Origin: Dyadobacter tibetensis Y620-1
GTDB taxonomy: Bacteria > Bacteroidota > Bacteroidia > Cytophagales > Spirosomataceae
Length of the DNA stretch: 64,000 nt
Direction: 5' to 3'
NCBI RefSeq assembly: GCF_000566685.1
Contig: NZ_AZQN01000002.1
Coordinates: forward strand, 682,001-746,000
Positions 32,617 to 41,566 of this stretch are shown here, in pieces; the stretch's first letter is position 1; each line of letters begins with the position of its first letter. The notes below the pieces were generated by a model, which saw only the letters and a list, made by a program, of their open reading frames with translations, was not told the DNA's origin and searched no databases. The position numbers and the translations under genes were made by a program.

Positions 32617-33779
32617 ATAATTCGTCCATTGGCATCGGTATCAACCCCAAGATAAAATAGAAAAACAGGTATCCTCTCTGACAATTTGTTCCACTTAGGT
32701 GGGCGGGCTGTGGTATCTGGCTCGGTCAAAAAATTGCTTTCCAGAAGCTCTTTTCCCGCCATAAAGTTAGCGAGCTCCGTAGGTTGTTGTACCCTGACAC
32801 AGCCGTGGCTACGCCAACGTTGCTCAGATTTGAATAAGTAACGGGCATTGGTATCGTGCAGATAAATGGCCAAAGGATTTTTCATTTCCACCTTAAGCAA
32901 TCCTAAAGAATTATCCTCCCCAGTTTCCTGGCGGAATCTATAGGGAAATTTTCCTTTTCGGTCAATTTTATTCCAATTGATATCTTCTGGATTGACTACC
33001 TCTCCATCCTCCCCTACTACCTGAATATTATTCTTGGAAAGATAATTTTCATCCGCTAATACTTTAGGAAGCATTTCTCCCTCAGCAATACTCTTGGGAA
33101 CATTCCAATAAGGATGGGTTACTATGCTGGTAGCATAGGTGTCCATTGTAGGCGTGGGAGTCTCCCCTTTACCTACGACAGTACGCATAAATAGGACCTC
33201 TGTTCCTGTAGAATCCAGAGCCTTTAAATAGGCACCTTGTATGTTTACCATCACCATTCTGGGGGCATGCTGCGACTGCCGTTTCATCCAGCGATAGGCA
33301 TTTAGTGTCTCGGCCAACATATCCGATTTGTGCCTATCTTTCCCTTCCAATTGCTTGGCGTATTCCTTTTGAAGGGTAACATAACCAGCAAAAGAAGGCT
33401 GCAACCAACCCGTCACTTTGGTTACGGGGCTGCCCGTAACCAAATCTTCGGCCGCTGCCCGAAGTATTGCTGTATCGGCTGGCAAATCTTTCTCAATATA
33501 ACGAAGATCGGGCTTCTTGCCATAGGCAATTTCTTCAAGAAGGGCCATTACCGGGGGAACACTATCCGATTTTTGGTAAGGTTTTGTATCAATGCCTACC
33601 CCTTCAGCGTAGCTGAGCAAGGACGCATAGGTTTTACTATCCCCAATGCTCCGTTCAAGCTCCTGGGTAGTCATGGTGTGTGGATCCTTTTTACAGGATT
33701 GTATAAAGGCTAAAAAGAAAAGCACCCCTAATGGTGCCCAGCGTAATAATGGCTTATGTTTCGTCAAACTCATATTCAC
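32574..33779 (-). CDS. L,D-transpeptidase lipoprotein (YkuD, YcbB-like)
   Basis: This is a 401-residue L,D-transpeptidase. The N-terminus is a lipoprotein signal with the lipobox ending at C29 (AFIQSC). A helical region (about 35-165) precedes the YkuD domain (about 170-375), with H308 and C327 in SHGCVRV. The wide spacing and the LHDTNARYLFKSEQRWRSHGC form match the YcbB/LdtD type that makes 3-3 cross-links. It is shorter than E. coli LdtD (615), lacking part of the N-terminal region. It overlaps the first transpeptidase gene tail to tail. Confidence 0.9.
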   Translation of the reverse strand: MNMSLTKHKPLLRWAPLGVLFFLAFIQSCKKDPHTMTTQELERSIGDSKTYASLLSYAEGVGIDTKPYQKSDSVPPVMALLEEIAYGKKPDLRYIEKDLPADTAILRAAAEDLVTGSPVTKVTGWLQPSFAGYVTLQKEYAKQLEGKDRHKSDMLAETLNAYRWMKRQSQHAPRMVMVNIQGAYLKALDSTGTEVLFMRTVVGKGETPTPTMDTYATSIVTHPYWNVPKSIAEGEMLPKVLADENYLSKNNIQVVGEDGEVVNPEDINWNKIDRKGKFPYRFRQETGEDNSLGLLKVEMKNPLAIYLHDTNARYLFKSEQRWRSHGCVRVQQPTELANFMAGKELLESNFLTEPDTTARPPKWNKLSERIPVFLFYLGVDTDANGRIIYLDDVYKKRSPEA

Positions 33780-33917
33780 AATTTCGATTTATGAGTCTAT
33801 GTACAAATATAATGCGAGCAGCTCTTGTCTTTCTAACCTCCTCATTGCCAACCCCTATATAACCTAAGCCTTTCCTGATTGAGGGAATGATGAGGAATAT
33901 ATTCAACAGGGTATTCC

Positions 33918-34532
33918 TTAATATGTATCCCTTCGCATCTGGCTAGCGAGTGCTCTTGCCGTAGGATCCTCCGATTGTTGGAGATTATCAACGATCTGAT
34001 GGTAATCCGTATCATTTCTATTCTGCGAAAGCTTATAAGCAGCCTGGATTTCATGGATCTTAATTCTGAACCCAATGATCCCATGAACCAGGGCCAAGGT
34101 TTTGTCTGACATCGTTTCTATTGAAGCAGGTTTTTTAGAGCCCTGTTCATATTTATCGACCATTGTTTTTAACGAAATTAATAGATCTTCGCCTTCAATA
34201 ACCTGGATAACACCATAAACATGTACCGCAATATAATTCCAGGTAGGAACATTCTCCTTCTCATACCAAGAAGAGGATATATAGGCATGCGGACCGTTAA
34301 AGATTGCCAGAACCTCCTCATGATTATTAAAATTAATTCCTTGCGGATTAGACTTGGAAATATGGCCTACCAGCACGTCCTCCCCATTCTCATCCCTATC
34401 CAGTAGTAATGGTATATGTGTTCCAGTCAACTTCCCATTGGTTTGATTAATCAAAATCCCAAAGCTATTTTCAGTTAGAAAGTTTTTCACTTCCTTCACA
34501 TTTTGATTCCTGAATGAATTTGGTATATGCAT
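33918..34532 (-). CDS. PaiB-like FMN-binding protein
   Basis: This is a 204-residue protein of the FMN-binding negative transcriptional regulator (PaiB) family. It starts MHIPNSFR, a family-typical opening, followed by a split-barrel flavin fold with LLLDRD, VGHISKSNPQ and the strongly typical SSSWYEKENVPTWNYIAVHVYG (about 87-108). PaiB was described in Bacillus as affecting protease and sporulation genes; many homologues may be flavin enzymes instead. It has no paiA-type acetyltransferase neighbour. Confidence 0.9.
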   Translation of the reverse strand: MHIPNSFRNQNVKEVKNFLTENSFGILINQTNGKLTGTHIPLLLDRDENGEDVLVGHISKSNPQGINFNNHEEVLAIFNGPHAYISSSWYEKENVPTWNYIAVHVYGVIQVIEGEDLLISLKTMVDKYEQGSKKPASIETMSDKTLALVHGIIGFRIKIHEIQAAYKLSQNRNDTDYHQIVDNLQQSEDPTARALASQMRRDTY

Positions 34533-35163
34533 TTCGAGTGGATTTAAACATATTTATTACCAATGAAAGAATTAATTATCTACATAACCCCAGGGTTTCA
34601 AACTATTATATCAATTATTTGCAATGATCCCCTTCACACAGTTGTTATTTCGAGTCTGTTTCCATTTGCAAAAACGGCTGTATCTTAAGCATTTTCGCTT
34701 ATTAGTTACCTGATTATTTTAATAATTTTGCTATTATTGCCCCGATGTTACTTAGAGTTAGTTGGTACTAGTCGATAAGAGGCTTAGGCGCGGACTACAC
34801 GATAATTGGCTGAACATTAAACATAACAGATTTGGACCGATTATAAAAAAACCAATCTGAAAAATATACAGGAATTGGAGCGGTACCAGGAGTCCCATTA
34901 GGTACGGCGTGCGACAGTTCGCCTGACCATATCGTAATTAGCATTTCCACCGAAGTGGCCTTTGGTGTAACCGAAGCAGCTCTTTGGGGTCATCGCCACT
35001 ACCAGTGCTGGGCCTCATTTTTTTAGATCTCGGGAACTATCTCCTTTCTTCATGGATTATTTTTCTGTTAACCGTACCGAATATATAAACTAAAAACTAT
35101 ACTTGAGGATGAAGAATTAAACCTTCGTTATTACTCACGACCATAAATAAATCATAAATCCAG
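34533..35163. other. 631-base region without a recognised gene
   Basis: This region lies upstream of both the PaiB-like gene and map. It contains one consensus -7 sequence on the plus strand (TAATTTTG, 34733-34740) with no gene behind it, and a 59-codon open frame (34847-35026) that lacks a start codon. Neither gives a recognisable product. A small RNA or a decayed gene is possible. Confidence 0.4.
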
Positions 35164-35922
35164 ATGTCTATTTCAAAAGAATCCGAGCTTATCGGAATGA
35201 AAAAAATAAGTGAAGCCGTAGGAACCACCCTCAAAAGAATGCGGGAATATGCCAAGGTGGGCATGTCTACCAAAGAGCTCGATGAATATGGGGGGCAAAT
35301 TCTGAAAAGCTTTGGAGCAAAATCCGCCCCTTATCTTACTTACGGATTCCCCGGTTTTACCTGTATAAGCGTCAATGAAGTAGCGGCTCATGGCATTCCT
35401 TCTAAAAGTAGAATTCTAAAGGAAGGAGATCTGATCAATATTGATGTTTCTGCCGAGTTAAATGGATTTTGGTCAGATAATGGCGGGTCATTCGTATTAG
35501 GACGGGATTTTCACAACCATCAACCCCTTGTAGATGCTTCAAAAAACATTTTATACAAGGCGATCTCCAATATCAAAGACGGGGTCAAAATAGCGGATAT
35601 TGGCCATTTAATCGAAACCGAGGCCAAAAAATATGGCTATACAGTTATCAGAAATCTAGCCGGCCACGGTGTAGGAAGAAGTCTTCACGAGAAACCTGAT
35701 AACATATTAAACTACAAAGTAAGAAGCAATAGAGAGAAGTTTAAGAAAAACACTACCGTGGCAATAGAAACCTTTATTGCTACAAACTCCAATAATGCGG
35801 TGCAGCTGAACGATGGGTGGACCCTGGTAGGGAACCGGGGTGGATTTGTTACCCAACATGAACATACCATCTTAATCACGGAACAAACACCTGTCATTCT
35901 GACAAGCTCCAATGAAATTTGA
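35164..35922 (+). CDS. map: Methionine aminopeptidase, type I
   Basis: This 252-residue metalloprotease removes the initiator methionine from nascent proteins. The pita-bread fold residues are visible: substrate His in VAAHGIP, metal ligands Asp in NIDVSAEL and WSDNGGSF, His in AGHGVGRSLHE, Glu in IETFIA and Glu in TQHEHT. Length matches E. coli Map (264). It is isolated, not next to secY or infA as many housekeeping map genes are, so this may be a second, accessory copy. It has a long upstream gap. Confidence 0.92.
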   Translation: MSISKESELIGMKKISEAVGTTLKRMREYAKVGMSTKELDEYGGQILKSFGAKSAPYLTYGFPGFTCISVNEVAAHGIPSKSRILKEGDLINIDVSAELNGFWSDNGGSFVLGRDFHNHQPLVDASKNILYKAISNIKDGVKIADIGHLIETEAKKYGYTVIRNLAGHGVGRSLHEKPDNILNYKVRSNREKFKKNTTVAIETFIATNSNNAVQLNDGWTLVGNRGGFVTQHEHTILITEQTPVILTSSNEI

Positions 35923-35941
35923 GGTTAAAGATATGTAGAGG

Positions 35942-35983
35942 ACTGGTTCCGGAGACCGTCTTACAGAACGCTCCGGAACCAGT
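35942..35983. terminator. Hairpin between map and the phosphatase fusion
   Basis: The perfect 13-base inverted repeat ACTGGTTCCGGAG (35942-35954) / CTCCGGAACCAGT (35971-35983) has a 16-base loop. It lies between convergent genes and probably stops both transcripts; T-tracts are weak. Confidence 0.6.
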
Positions 35984-35987
35984 GATC

Positions 35988-37820
35988 CTATTTATTGAGC
36001 ATTATGTCTTTTATTTTTTCAAAAATTGCCGTGTTTTCATACACCCCTCTGAAGCTGAGGCTATGTGGGCCGTAGGCAAAAACAGGCACCATTACAGCCG
36101 TATGGTCATTGGTACTAAACTGGCCATCGATGTAGCCTTTCTCGAAGTTCCCGTCCAGAAGCGTCAAGCCTCCAGTTTCATGGTCTGCTGTCACAATCAC
36201 CAGAGTTTCACCGTTGCTATCGGCGAAGCGTAGGGCCTGGCCCACCAGCTGGTCGAAATCCAGCATTTCGGAACTTACATAGCTTATACGATTGGCATGC
36301 CCACCGTAATCGATCTGAGCTCCTTCGGCCATCATAAAAAAACCTTTAGAATTCTTTTTCATGTGTTCTAAGCTGATCTGGAAGGCCTCAGTCAGAAAGT
36401 TACCTCTACCCTGTTCTATGGATTTAGTACGGCTGTCATCCAGCAAGAGAAAAGGCGGTTTCAGGGTTGTCAACTCAGACCAGCTGTTCGACGTTTGTAT
36501 GCCCATGAGATTCAGTGAATCAGTCAAATTTTGACTTTTAAACAGATCATACCCTCCACCAATAAGGATCTCAACCGGCGATTTTAAATAATCCATTGCA
36601 ATTTCCTTGTTGAACTCGCGATAGGGCTGATGAGCGTAAAATGACGCCGGAGTGGCATCGGTAACGTCGCCAGCAGAAATAATAGCGCTTTTTATTCCTT
36701 TCTGTTTTAACAGTTCAGGCAAATTAGGAACGGCTTTAAAATCATGATCGACCCCTACAGCGCGATTCCGTGTTTTATGCCCCGTGGCCATGGCCGTACC
36801 TCCTGCGGCCGAATCGGTGATATAGCTATCGGATGCAGACGTTTTAGAAAAACCTATATTCAGAAATTGCAATAAGTTAAGCTGTCCGTGATTGGCCGTC
36901 ATGCCCGCATGTATCTGAGCCAGGCCCATGCCATCTCCAATTAGCAAGATCACATTTTTAACCTTGGAGGAGCCATCATTGTTTTTATAGGTAGGTTGAT
37001 AAACAGGATGAGGGTTGGGGTTGATAAATTCAGCATTTTTTCGTCCCTTCAAATAAAGGCCAAGATCATCGACATGGTCGGTATTAATGTAGTCGAGTCC
37101 TAAGTTCATCAACATTTTCCATGAATTGACCCCATCCGGAGTAGCCCAAAGTCTTATTTTTTTCCCTTTCTGATGCACCTGGTTGATAACAGCTTCTACT
37201 TTTTCGAGGTCCTGGTCCGTAAGAACCCCCTTTCCGTTCCATTTCGAATAAAGATAAAAAGCCTGGCTAATAAGCCCCACCCGCTTTAGCTGGTCGGGGG
37301 TATAATTTATATTGGGTCGTCCATCGAAGGAAATATATTCAGGATAAAGGTCGAAGTCGGCGGGTGCTGGTGTACTTCCACTCAGGACGATTTTTACCGG
37401 CCCATTGGGATCCATCAGTCGGGGAAAGCGCTGCAGCTCCTTTACCAATATCGGAATGGTAATTGCGCCGGAAGTTTTTAAATCGATTAAAAGCTGTAGC
37501 TGCTGATCAGAATTTTTATAGATCTTCCCGTTGTTTTCTTCCAGCAAAAGAGCGATAGGCTCTAGATATAGACTTGACAAGGTGCGACCAGCACGAATAT
37601 CCTTTTGGTCGTGGGCAACAAATAGTGAATCATTAATTCCAAAAACATCCGCCTCTATTGATCCGAATTGCTGACCGTAAGCAAGCTCGAAAGGAAACTT
37701 TTGCTCATAATCGTTATGAGAATGTGCATGAGCCGTGGTATAAGGAAAGGGGGGCTGGGCCTGTGTGGATGTAAATCCCACAAAAAACAAAAGGAAACAG
37801 AGATTTATCGGCAACTTCAT
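35988..37820 (-). CDS. GDPD/PLC-like phosphodiesterase - alkaline phosphatase fusion
   Basis: This is a 610-residue exported protein with a signal peptide (about 1-21, ending TQAQ). Residues about 30-255 resemble AIM6/glycerophosphodiesterase-like barrels: HAHSHNDY (31-38), SIEADV (54-59) and VAHD (H70) carry the likely catalytic His and acidic residues. Residues about 288-610 form an alkaline phosphatase: IGDGMG (294-299), the nucleophile S337 in TDSAAGGTAMATG, and TADHETGG for metal. Together the halves could cut a phosphodiester and then release phosphate from the product in the periplasm. The phosphatase half is intact by motif; specificity of the first half is inferred. Confidence 0.88.
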   Translation of the reverse strand: MKLPINLCFLLFFVGFTSTQAQPPFPYTTAHAHSHNDYEQKFPFELAYGQQFGSIEADVFGINDSLFVAHDQKDIRAGRTLSSLYLEPIALLLEENNGKIYKNSDQQLQLLIDLKTSGAITIPILVKELQRFPRLMDPNGPVKIVLSGSTPAPADFDLYPEYISFDGRPNINYTPDQLKRVGLISQAFYLYSKWNGKGVLTDQDLEKVEAVINQVHQKGKKIRLWATPDGVNSWKMLMNLGLDYINTDHVDDLGLYLKGRKNAEFINPNPHPVYQPTYKNNDGSSKVKNVILLIGDGMGLAQIHAGMTANHGQLNLLQFLNIGFSKTSASDSYITDSAAGGTAMATGHKTRNRAVGVDHDFKAVPNLPELLKQKGIKSAIISAGDVTDATPASFYAHQPYREFNKEIAMDYLKSPVEILIGGGYDLFKSQNLTDSLNLMGIQTSNSWSELTTLKPPFLLLDDSRTKSIEQGRGNFLTEAFQISLEHMKKNSKGFFMMAEGAQIDYGGHANRISYVSSEMLDFDQLVGQALRFADSNGETLVIVTADHETGGLTLLDGNFEKGYIDGQFSTNDHTAVMVPVFAYGPHSLSFRGVYENTAIFEKIKDIMLNK

Positions 37821-37933
37821 AATAAGTTCTGGATGGGTGGCACTTTTAAAACAAGATGCGAAGATCGGTCTACTCTATTAGATTCTCCTCAGAGCAATAA
37901 TTAAATTATGATTAAGCTTATGCACTTGGAATA

Positions 37934-38920
37934 TTAATGTATAGCATTCCATTCTTTGACCTTACCATTTTTTGTTTCAACCATCCATACTTTTGAGTTG
38001 CGATAGTATTTCCGGACCAGACGTTTTCCTTTACGGATACCCGTCACACTAAATGCCGTCGCCAGCACATCTGCGTCGGTGGCATTGGGAGAAATGACAG
38101 TGGTTCTTACATTAAAGAGAAGTCCAACTCCTGTCTTTGGATCTAAGATATGGGAGTATTTCTTACCATTTATTTCCAAAAACCGGTAGGTCGGCCCCGA
38201 AGTCGCCACCCCTACGTTTGATAACACCACCGCGCCCACAGAATCTCTCCCCGTCGAAATCTGAATATTCCAGCCTTTATCTCCAGGAGGAGGATTCCCG
38301 ATAGCAAGCTTACCTCCGGCATCAATGAGAACCGCATCAATACCAAAATGCCTGAAGACAAGCATGCCTTCGTCAGCCGCAAAGCCCTTACCTAACCCGC
38401 CAATATCAAGACGCATTCCCTTCTGAACCAACTTAATACGTTGACTCTTGGGCTCCATAAGCACTTTTTTATAGCCCGTCCGGGCAAGTGTCGTTTGGAT
38501 ATCCTCATGCGCTGGCATGTATTCCTTTCGTACTGCCCGGCGCCATACCTGTACGACGGGCCCCAAAGTTGCATCAAAAGCGCCTTTGGTTTGCCGACTA
38601 AAGCGCTGAGAAATCTCCATAATCTTATATAAATCGGGACTAACCTTAACCCATTTATCGGATCCTGATGTGGCCGAGAGTTTGTTGATCTCGCTCCCAT
38701 CACGATAATCGCTTAGGGAGTCGTTAAGTTGCTGTATTCTACGAAATACACTATCGGCAGCGGTCTTAGCCAAGGCTTCATTGGGGGCATAAAAAGTCAA
38801 GACGAAAGGCGATCCCATCATCCCTTTTTCATAAATATAACGTTGGTCTTGGGCCTGCACGGGAGCGAAGCCCAGCAGGATTAATAGGAGGAGAAGACTT
38901 AGATATTCTGTAAATGTCAT
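37934..38920 (-). CDS. apbE: FAD:protein FMN transferase (ApbE family)
   Basis: This 328-residue exported enzyme covalently attaches FMN from FAD to threonine of target flavoproteins such as NqrB/C or RnfG-type subunits. A signal peptide covers about 1-23. Family motifs are MMGSPFVLTFY, DIGGLGKGFAAD (FAD binding), YSHILDPKTGVGL and the metal-binding Asp in NATDADVLATAF. No target flavoprotein gene is nearby. It carries a strong promoter of its own. Confidence 0.92.
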   Translation of the reverse strand: MTFTEYLSLLLLLILLGFAPVQAQDQRYIYEKGMMGSPFVLTFYAPNEALAKTAADSVFRRIQQLNDSLSDYRDGSEINKLSATSGSDKWVKVSPDLYKIMEISQRFSRQTKGAFDATLGPVVQVWRRAVRKEYMPAHEDIQTTLARTGYKKVLMEPKSQRIKLVQKGMRLDIGGLGKGFAADEGMLVFRHFGIDAVLIDAGGKLAIGNPPPGDKGWNIQISTGRDSVGAVVLSNVGVATSGPTYRFLEINGKKYSHILDPKTGVGLLFNVRTTVISPNATDADVLATAFSVTGIRKGKRLVRKYYRNSKVWMVETKNGKVKEWNAIH

Positions 38921-38948
38921 GGATTTAGGATTAGTATGCTACAAGCCT

Positions 38949-38981
38949 CAAAGGTAAGCCCATGAAGCGTGTTGGAGCAAA
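38949..38981 (-). promoter_or_regulatory. Promoter of apbE
   Basis: On the minus strand a perfect -33 TTTG (38978-38981) and -7 TACCTTTG (38949-38956) are separated by 21 bases, 28 bases upstream of the start codon. This is one of the clearest promoters in the window. Confidence 0.65.
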
Positions 38982-39420
38982 CTCTAAGGGCCAAAATATG
39001 GATTCTGCCCCCAGCTCTCCACAATATCCTAGATAAGGAAAATTTACGTTTACCTGCCGGGCTAGTTACCAGGATGTTGTACGAAAACGATAACCATACG
39101 CTTACAGCAGCGCCCTTACCTATCCCTCCCTTTTAGAAAAAAATAGAATATTCTCTTGGATGACTTAAATGTGTGCTGTAGGGAAGTTACTTGTAGCCTC
39201 CGGATGAAGTGACCATGTTAATAAATTCACTTCCGGTGGTTTTGCCTAATCCCTGGCCACTGAGCACTTTTAATCGAAGAGGGAGTGATCGGGGTGGAAG
39301 ATATCACTCGTGTCCTAAAAATCAAGATGTCTGTTTAGTCATTATAAAGGAGTCGAAAGCTTTAACATTAAAGCCCATTCCCATATCAGACTTGAAGATG
39401 CAGCTGAAATCTAAATCTCC

Positions 39421-39459
39421 AAAAAATAAAAAACACCAGCAGGAATATCCAAGCTGGTG
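39421..39459 (-). terminator. Terminator of the acidic-protein gene
   Basis: The stem CACCAGC (39434-39440) / GCTGGTG (39453-39459) is followed by a T-rich run on the minus strand, 37 bases after the stop codon. Confidence 0.75.
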
Positions 39460-39495
39460 CCAGTACCGATCAGTCATTGAAGGGTAAAACCGTAT

Positions 39496-39834
39496 TTACT
39501 CGCCCTTATTCTCTTCCAGATCATTATGATTATCCCCACCCAGGCTATAATAATTATTTTCCTCGTCCTCATTGCCAATGATCTCATCGGCATCGTCGAG
39601 CTCGGCACCCGGAACGTCCAGGTCATCTCCTACCAGATCATTATTATAATCTTTCTCGTTCCAGCCATCGGGCATCGGTGTTTCTCTACTTTTCACATGT
39701 CCGGTATCTTCAGGATCGATACTATGATCGACCATGCCCCGGTTGTAAACATCATCCTTAGGAGGATAAAGCGGATAACCTTCGAACTCACTTTGACTCT
39801 CCTCCTGATTAGGTTTATTTGTTTCTTTAGCCAT
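39496..39834 (-). CDS. Small acidic protein of unknown function
   Basis: This 112-residue, very acidic, apparently soluble protein has no signal peptide or membrane helix. It is rich in Asp, Glu and Asn. Three blocks look conserved in style: GYPLYPPKDDVYNRG (about 19-33), SIDPEDTGHVK, and the C-terminal DDLDVPGAELDDADEIIG followed by EEDEENNYYSLGGDNH-like sequence. Similar proteins occur in other Bacteroidota genomes, from memory, without known function. The sequence is probably disordered. It has its own terminator, which supports a real monocistronic gene. Confidence 0.75.
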   Translation of the reverse strand: MAKETNKPNQEESQSEFEGYPLYPPKDDVYNRGMVDHSIDPEDTGHVKSRETPMPDGWNEKDYNNDLVGDDLDVPGAELDDADEIIGNEDEENNYYSLGGDNHNDLEENKGE

Positions 39835-39956
39835 GATTTCTAAGTATTTAATATTAGACTCCTTTGATTTCGGTCGCCGGAATATATAAAGTTGAAATAA
39901 CTAACTGACCCTATGACAGGGTTGATATCTCTATGAGCAAAAGACATGCCAGAAGA

Positions 39957-39992
39957 AAATAAAAAGCCGCCACCTGGAAACAGATGACGGCT
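39957..39992 (-). terminator. Terminator of susC-susD
   Basis: On the minus strand the RNA forms a 12-pair stem (39965-39976 with 39981-39992, including two G-U pairs and a 4-base loop) followed by a U-rich run. It lies 20 bases after the susD stop. Confidence 0.8.
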
Positions 39993-40012
39993 CATAATAC
40001 TATAGAATACGA

Positions 40013-41554
40013 TTAATAACCTTTGTTTTGATACATTTTCTCGGGGTTTAGTTTGTATTCATCGAAAGGTATGGGGAAATAACGATCTTTTTCCCCAAAG
40101 TTGCTTAAGCGGGCAACCCCGTAATCAGCTTGACTTTTACTCTGAAAATAGTTTACGAGTTCGGGCGTTGTAAAGAATCTCAACAAATCGAACCACCGAT
40201 GATTTTCAAAGGCCAGTTCGACGCGACGCTCGTGCAGAATGGCTAGCTTAAGTGTAGGGTATGCAGCTTGATAAGCAGCCGTATTTTTGGCTATGGAATA
40301 AGGTGAAAGCCCTGCTCGTTCCCGAACCTGATCTAAATAGCCTATAGCCGCTACGTCATTACCGAGCAGCATATTCACCTCGGCCAACATAAGGATCACG
40401 TCGGCATACCGCATCAGTATCCAGTCGTTACCACCATAGCCTGTACTACCAGCAGCTTCGCTATTGTCCCTATATTTAGTTATAAAATAATCCTTTACGG
40501 AAGCATGGTCTGCAAACTTAATGGAAAAAGCTTTACGCAAATCGGCTTGTTCATAGTCTTTAACCAGGTCAGGTTTCACATTGCCGCCCAATCCAGTACT
40601 CGCAAAGAGGGAATTAATTGTTTCTCCCCGAGCCTGATTGTTGCGTGCAATGGAAGATGAATAATTAATATCTCCTTGCTTATTTACAATTTGGAAGATT
40701 AATTCGGGACAAGTGGTTTTTTTATTTACGTCAAATACATCCTGATAGGGAATCTCTTTTAAAAAGCCAAAGTTTCGCATTTGATAAGCAGCCAATAAAT
40801 ATTTATGCGCTTCGGACAAATATGCTGACTTATCCACACCTGGCAATGTAGTGGCCATGGTTAAATACACTTGTCCTAATAATGCGTTGCCAGCCGCTTT
40901 GGAAACCCGCCCCCGGGATTCGGCAGTAGGTAGATTTGGCAAAGGACTATCGACCACATATTTTAAATCTGTTACAATTTGGTCGTATACTACGGGTTCT
41001 TCACTGCGAAAAGTCGCCGCCTCTACTTCGGCCATCGTACTAAAGGTTTTTGTCACCAGTGGCACAGCCCCCCATTTACGAACCAGATGAAAGTACATCA
41101 ATCCACGGACAAATCGCGCTTCAGCCTCATATTGAGCCTTTAAATTATTATTGGAGAAGGTAACCTTTTCCATTCCTTCTAATACCTGATTGGTTCTGCT
41201 TACCGATTCATAAAGTGCATCCCAATGATTTTTGAGATAGGCATTGCTGGGTAAAAGCGAAAAATCATTGAATTGGAAAGGCTCACCGGAACTGGATTGG
41301 TTATCATTTCTACCGGTATTATCGGATCGTTCCTCAAAGAACATCCCCGAATTTTCCCCTATGCTATTGCCACTCCTCAGCGACTGGTATATTCCGTTTA
41401 CCCCGAGTAAGACATCATTTTCATTTTTATAGAATGTGGCACTTGCCACCGCATTAGGGTCTTGTAGATCGATAAAATCGGAGGAGCAGGCTCCCAGGAG
41501 CATCAGGATTAAACTTACCCCTATGCTTTTTATATTTTTATTAACAGTCATCAT
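40013..41554 (-). CDS. SusD/RagB-family outer-membrane lipoprotein
   Basis: This 513-residue surface lipoprotein has its lipobox at LMLLGAC (Cys about 23). A SusD-like helical TPR fold is indicated by the N-terminal DPNAVASATFYKNENDVLLGVNGIYQSLR, the middle AEARFVRGLMYFHLVRKWGAVPLV and the C-terminal ILHERRVELAFENHRWFDLLRF. SusD proteins cap the SusC barrel and bind the incoming glycan or peptide. It starts 12 bases after the SusC gene ends. No glycosidase or sensor gene is adjacent, so the ligand cannot be guessed. Confidence 0.93.
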   Translation of the reverse strand: MMTVNKNIKSIGVSLILMLLGACSSDFIDLQDPNAVASATFYKNENDVLLGVNGIYQSLRSGNSIGENSGMFFEERSDNTGRNDNQSSSGEPFQFNDFSLLPSNAYLKNHWDALYESVSRTNQVLEGMEKVTFSNNNLKAQYEAEARFVRGLMYFHLVRKWGAVPLVTKTFSTMAEVEAATFRSEEPVVYDQIVTDLKYVVDSPLPNLPTAESRGRVSKAAGNALLGQVYLTMATTLPGVDKSAYLSEAHKYLLAAYQMRNFGFLKEIPYQDVFDVNKKTTCPELIFQIVNKQGDINYSSSIARNNQARGETINSLFASTGLGGNVKPDLVKDYEQADLRKAFSIKFADHASVKDYFITKYRDNSEAAGSTGYGGNDWILMRYADVILMLAEVNMLLGNDVAAIGYLDQVRERAGLSPYSIAKNTAAYQAAYPTLKLAILHERRVELAFENHRWFDLLRFFTTPELVNYFQSKSQADYGVARLSNFGEKDRYFPIPFDEYKLNPEKMYQNKGY

Positions 41555-41566
41555 AATCTTGGTTAC

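Larger units (their letters stand above)
38921..39495. other. 575-base region without a recognised gene
   Basis: It holds the apbE promoter at one end and the terminator of the acidic-protein gene at the other. A 92-codon plus-strand frame (39209-39487) runs through the terminator stem and shows no family features, so it is not called. Nothing else was seen. Confidence 0.45.

Noticed and set aside
34847..35026. 59-codon open stretch on the plus strand in the long gap
   Set aside because: There is no start codon after the preceding stop and no recognisable family; kept only as part of the gap description.
39209..39487. 92-codon plus-strand frame between apbE and the acidic-protein gene
   Set aside because: It runs through the terminator stem of the opposite gene, has no domain features and its composition looks random.
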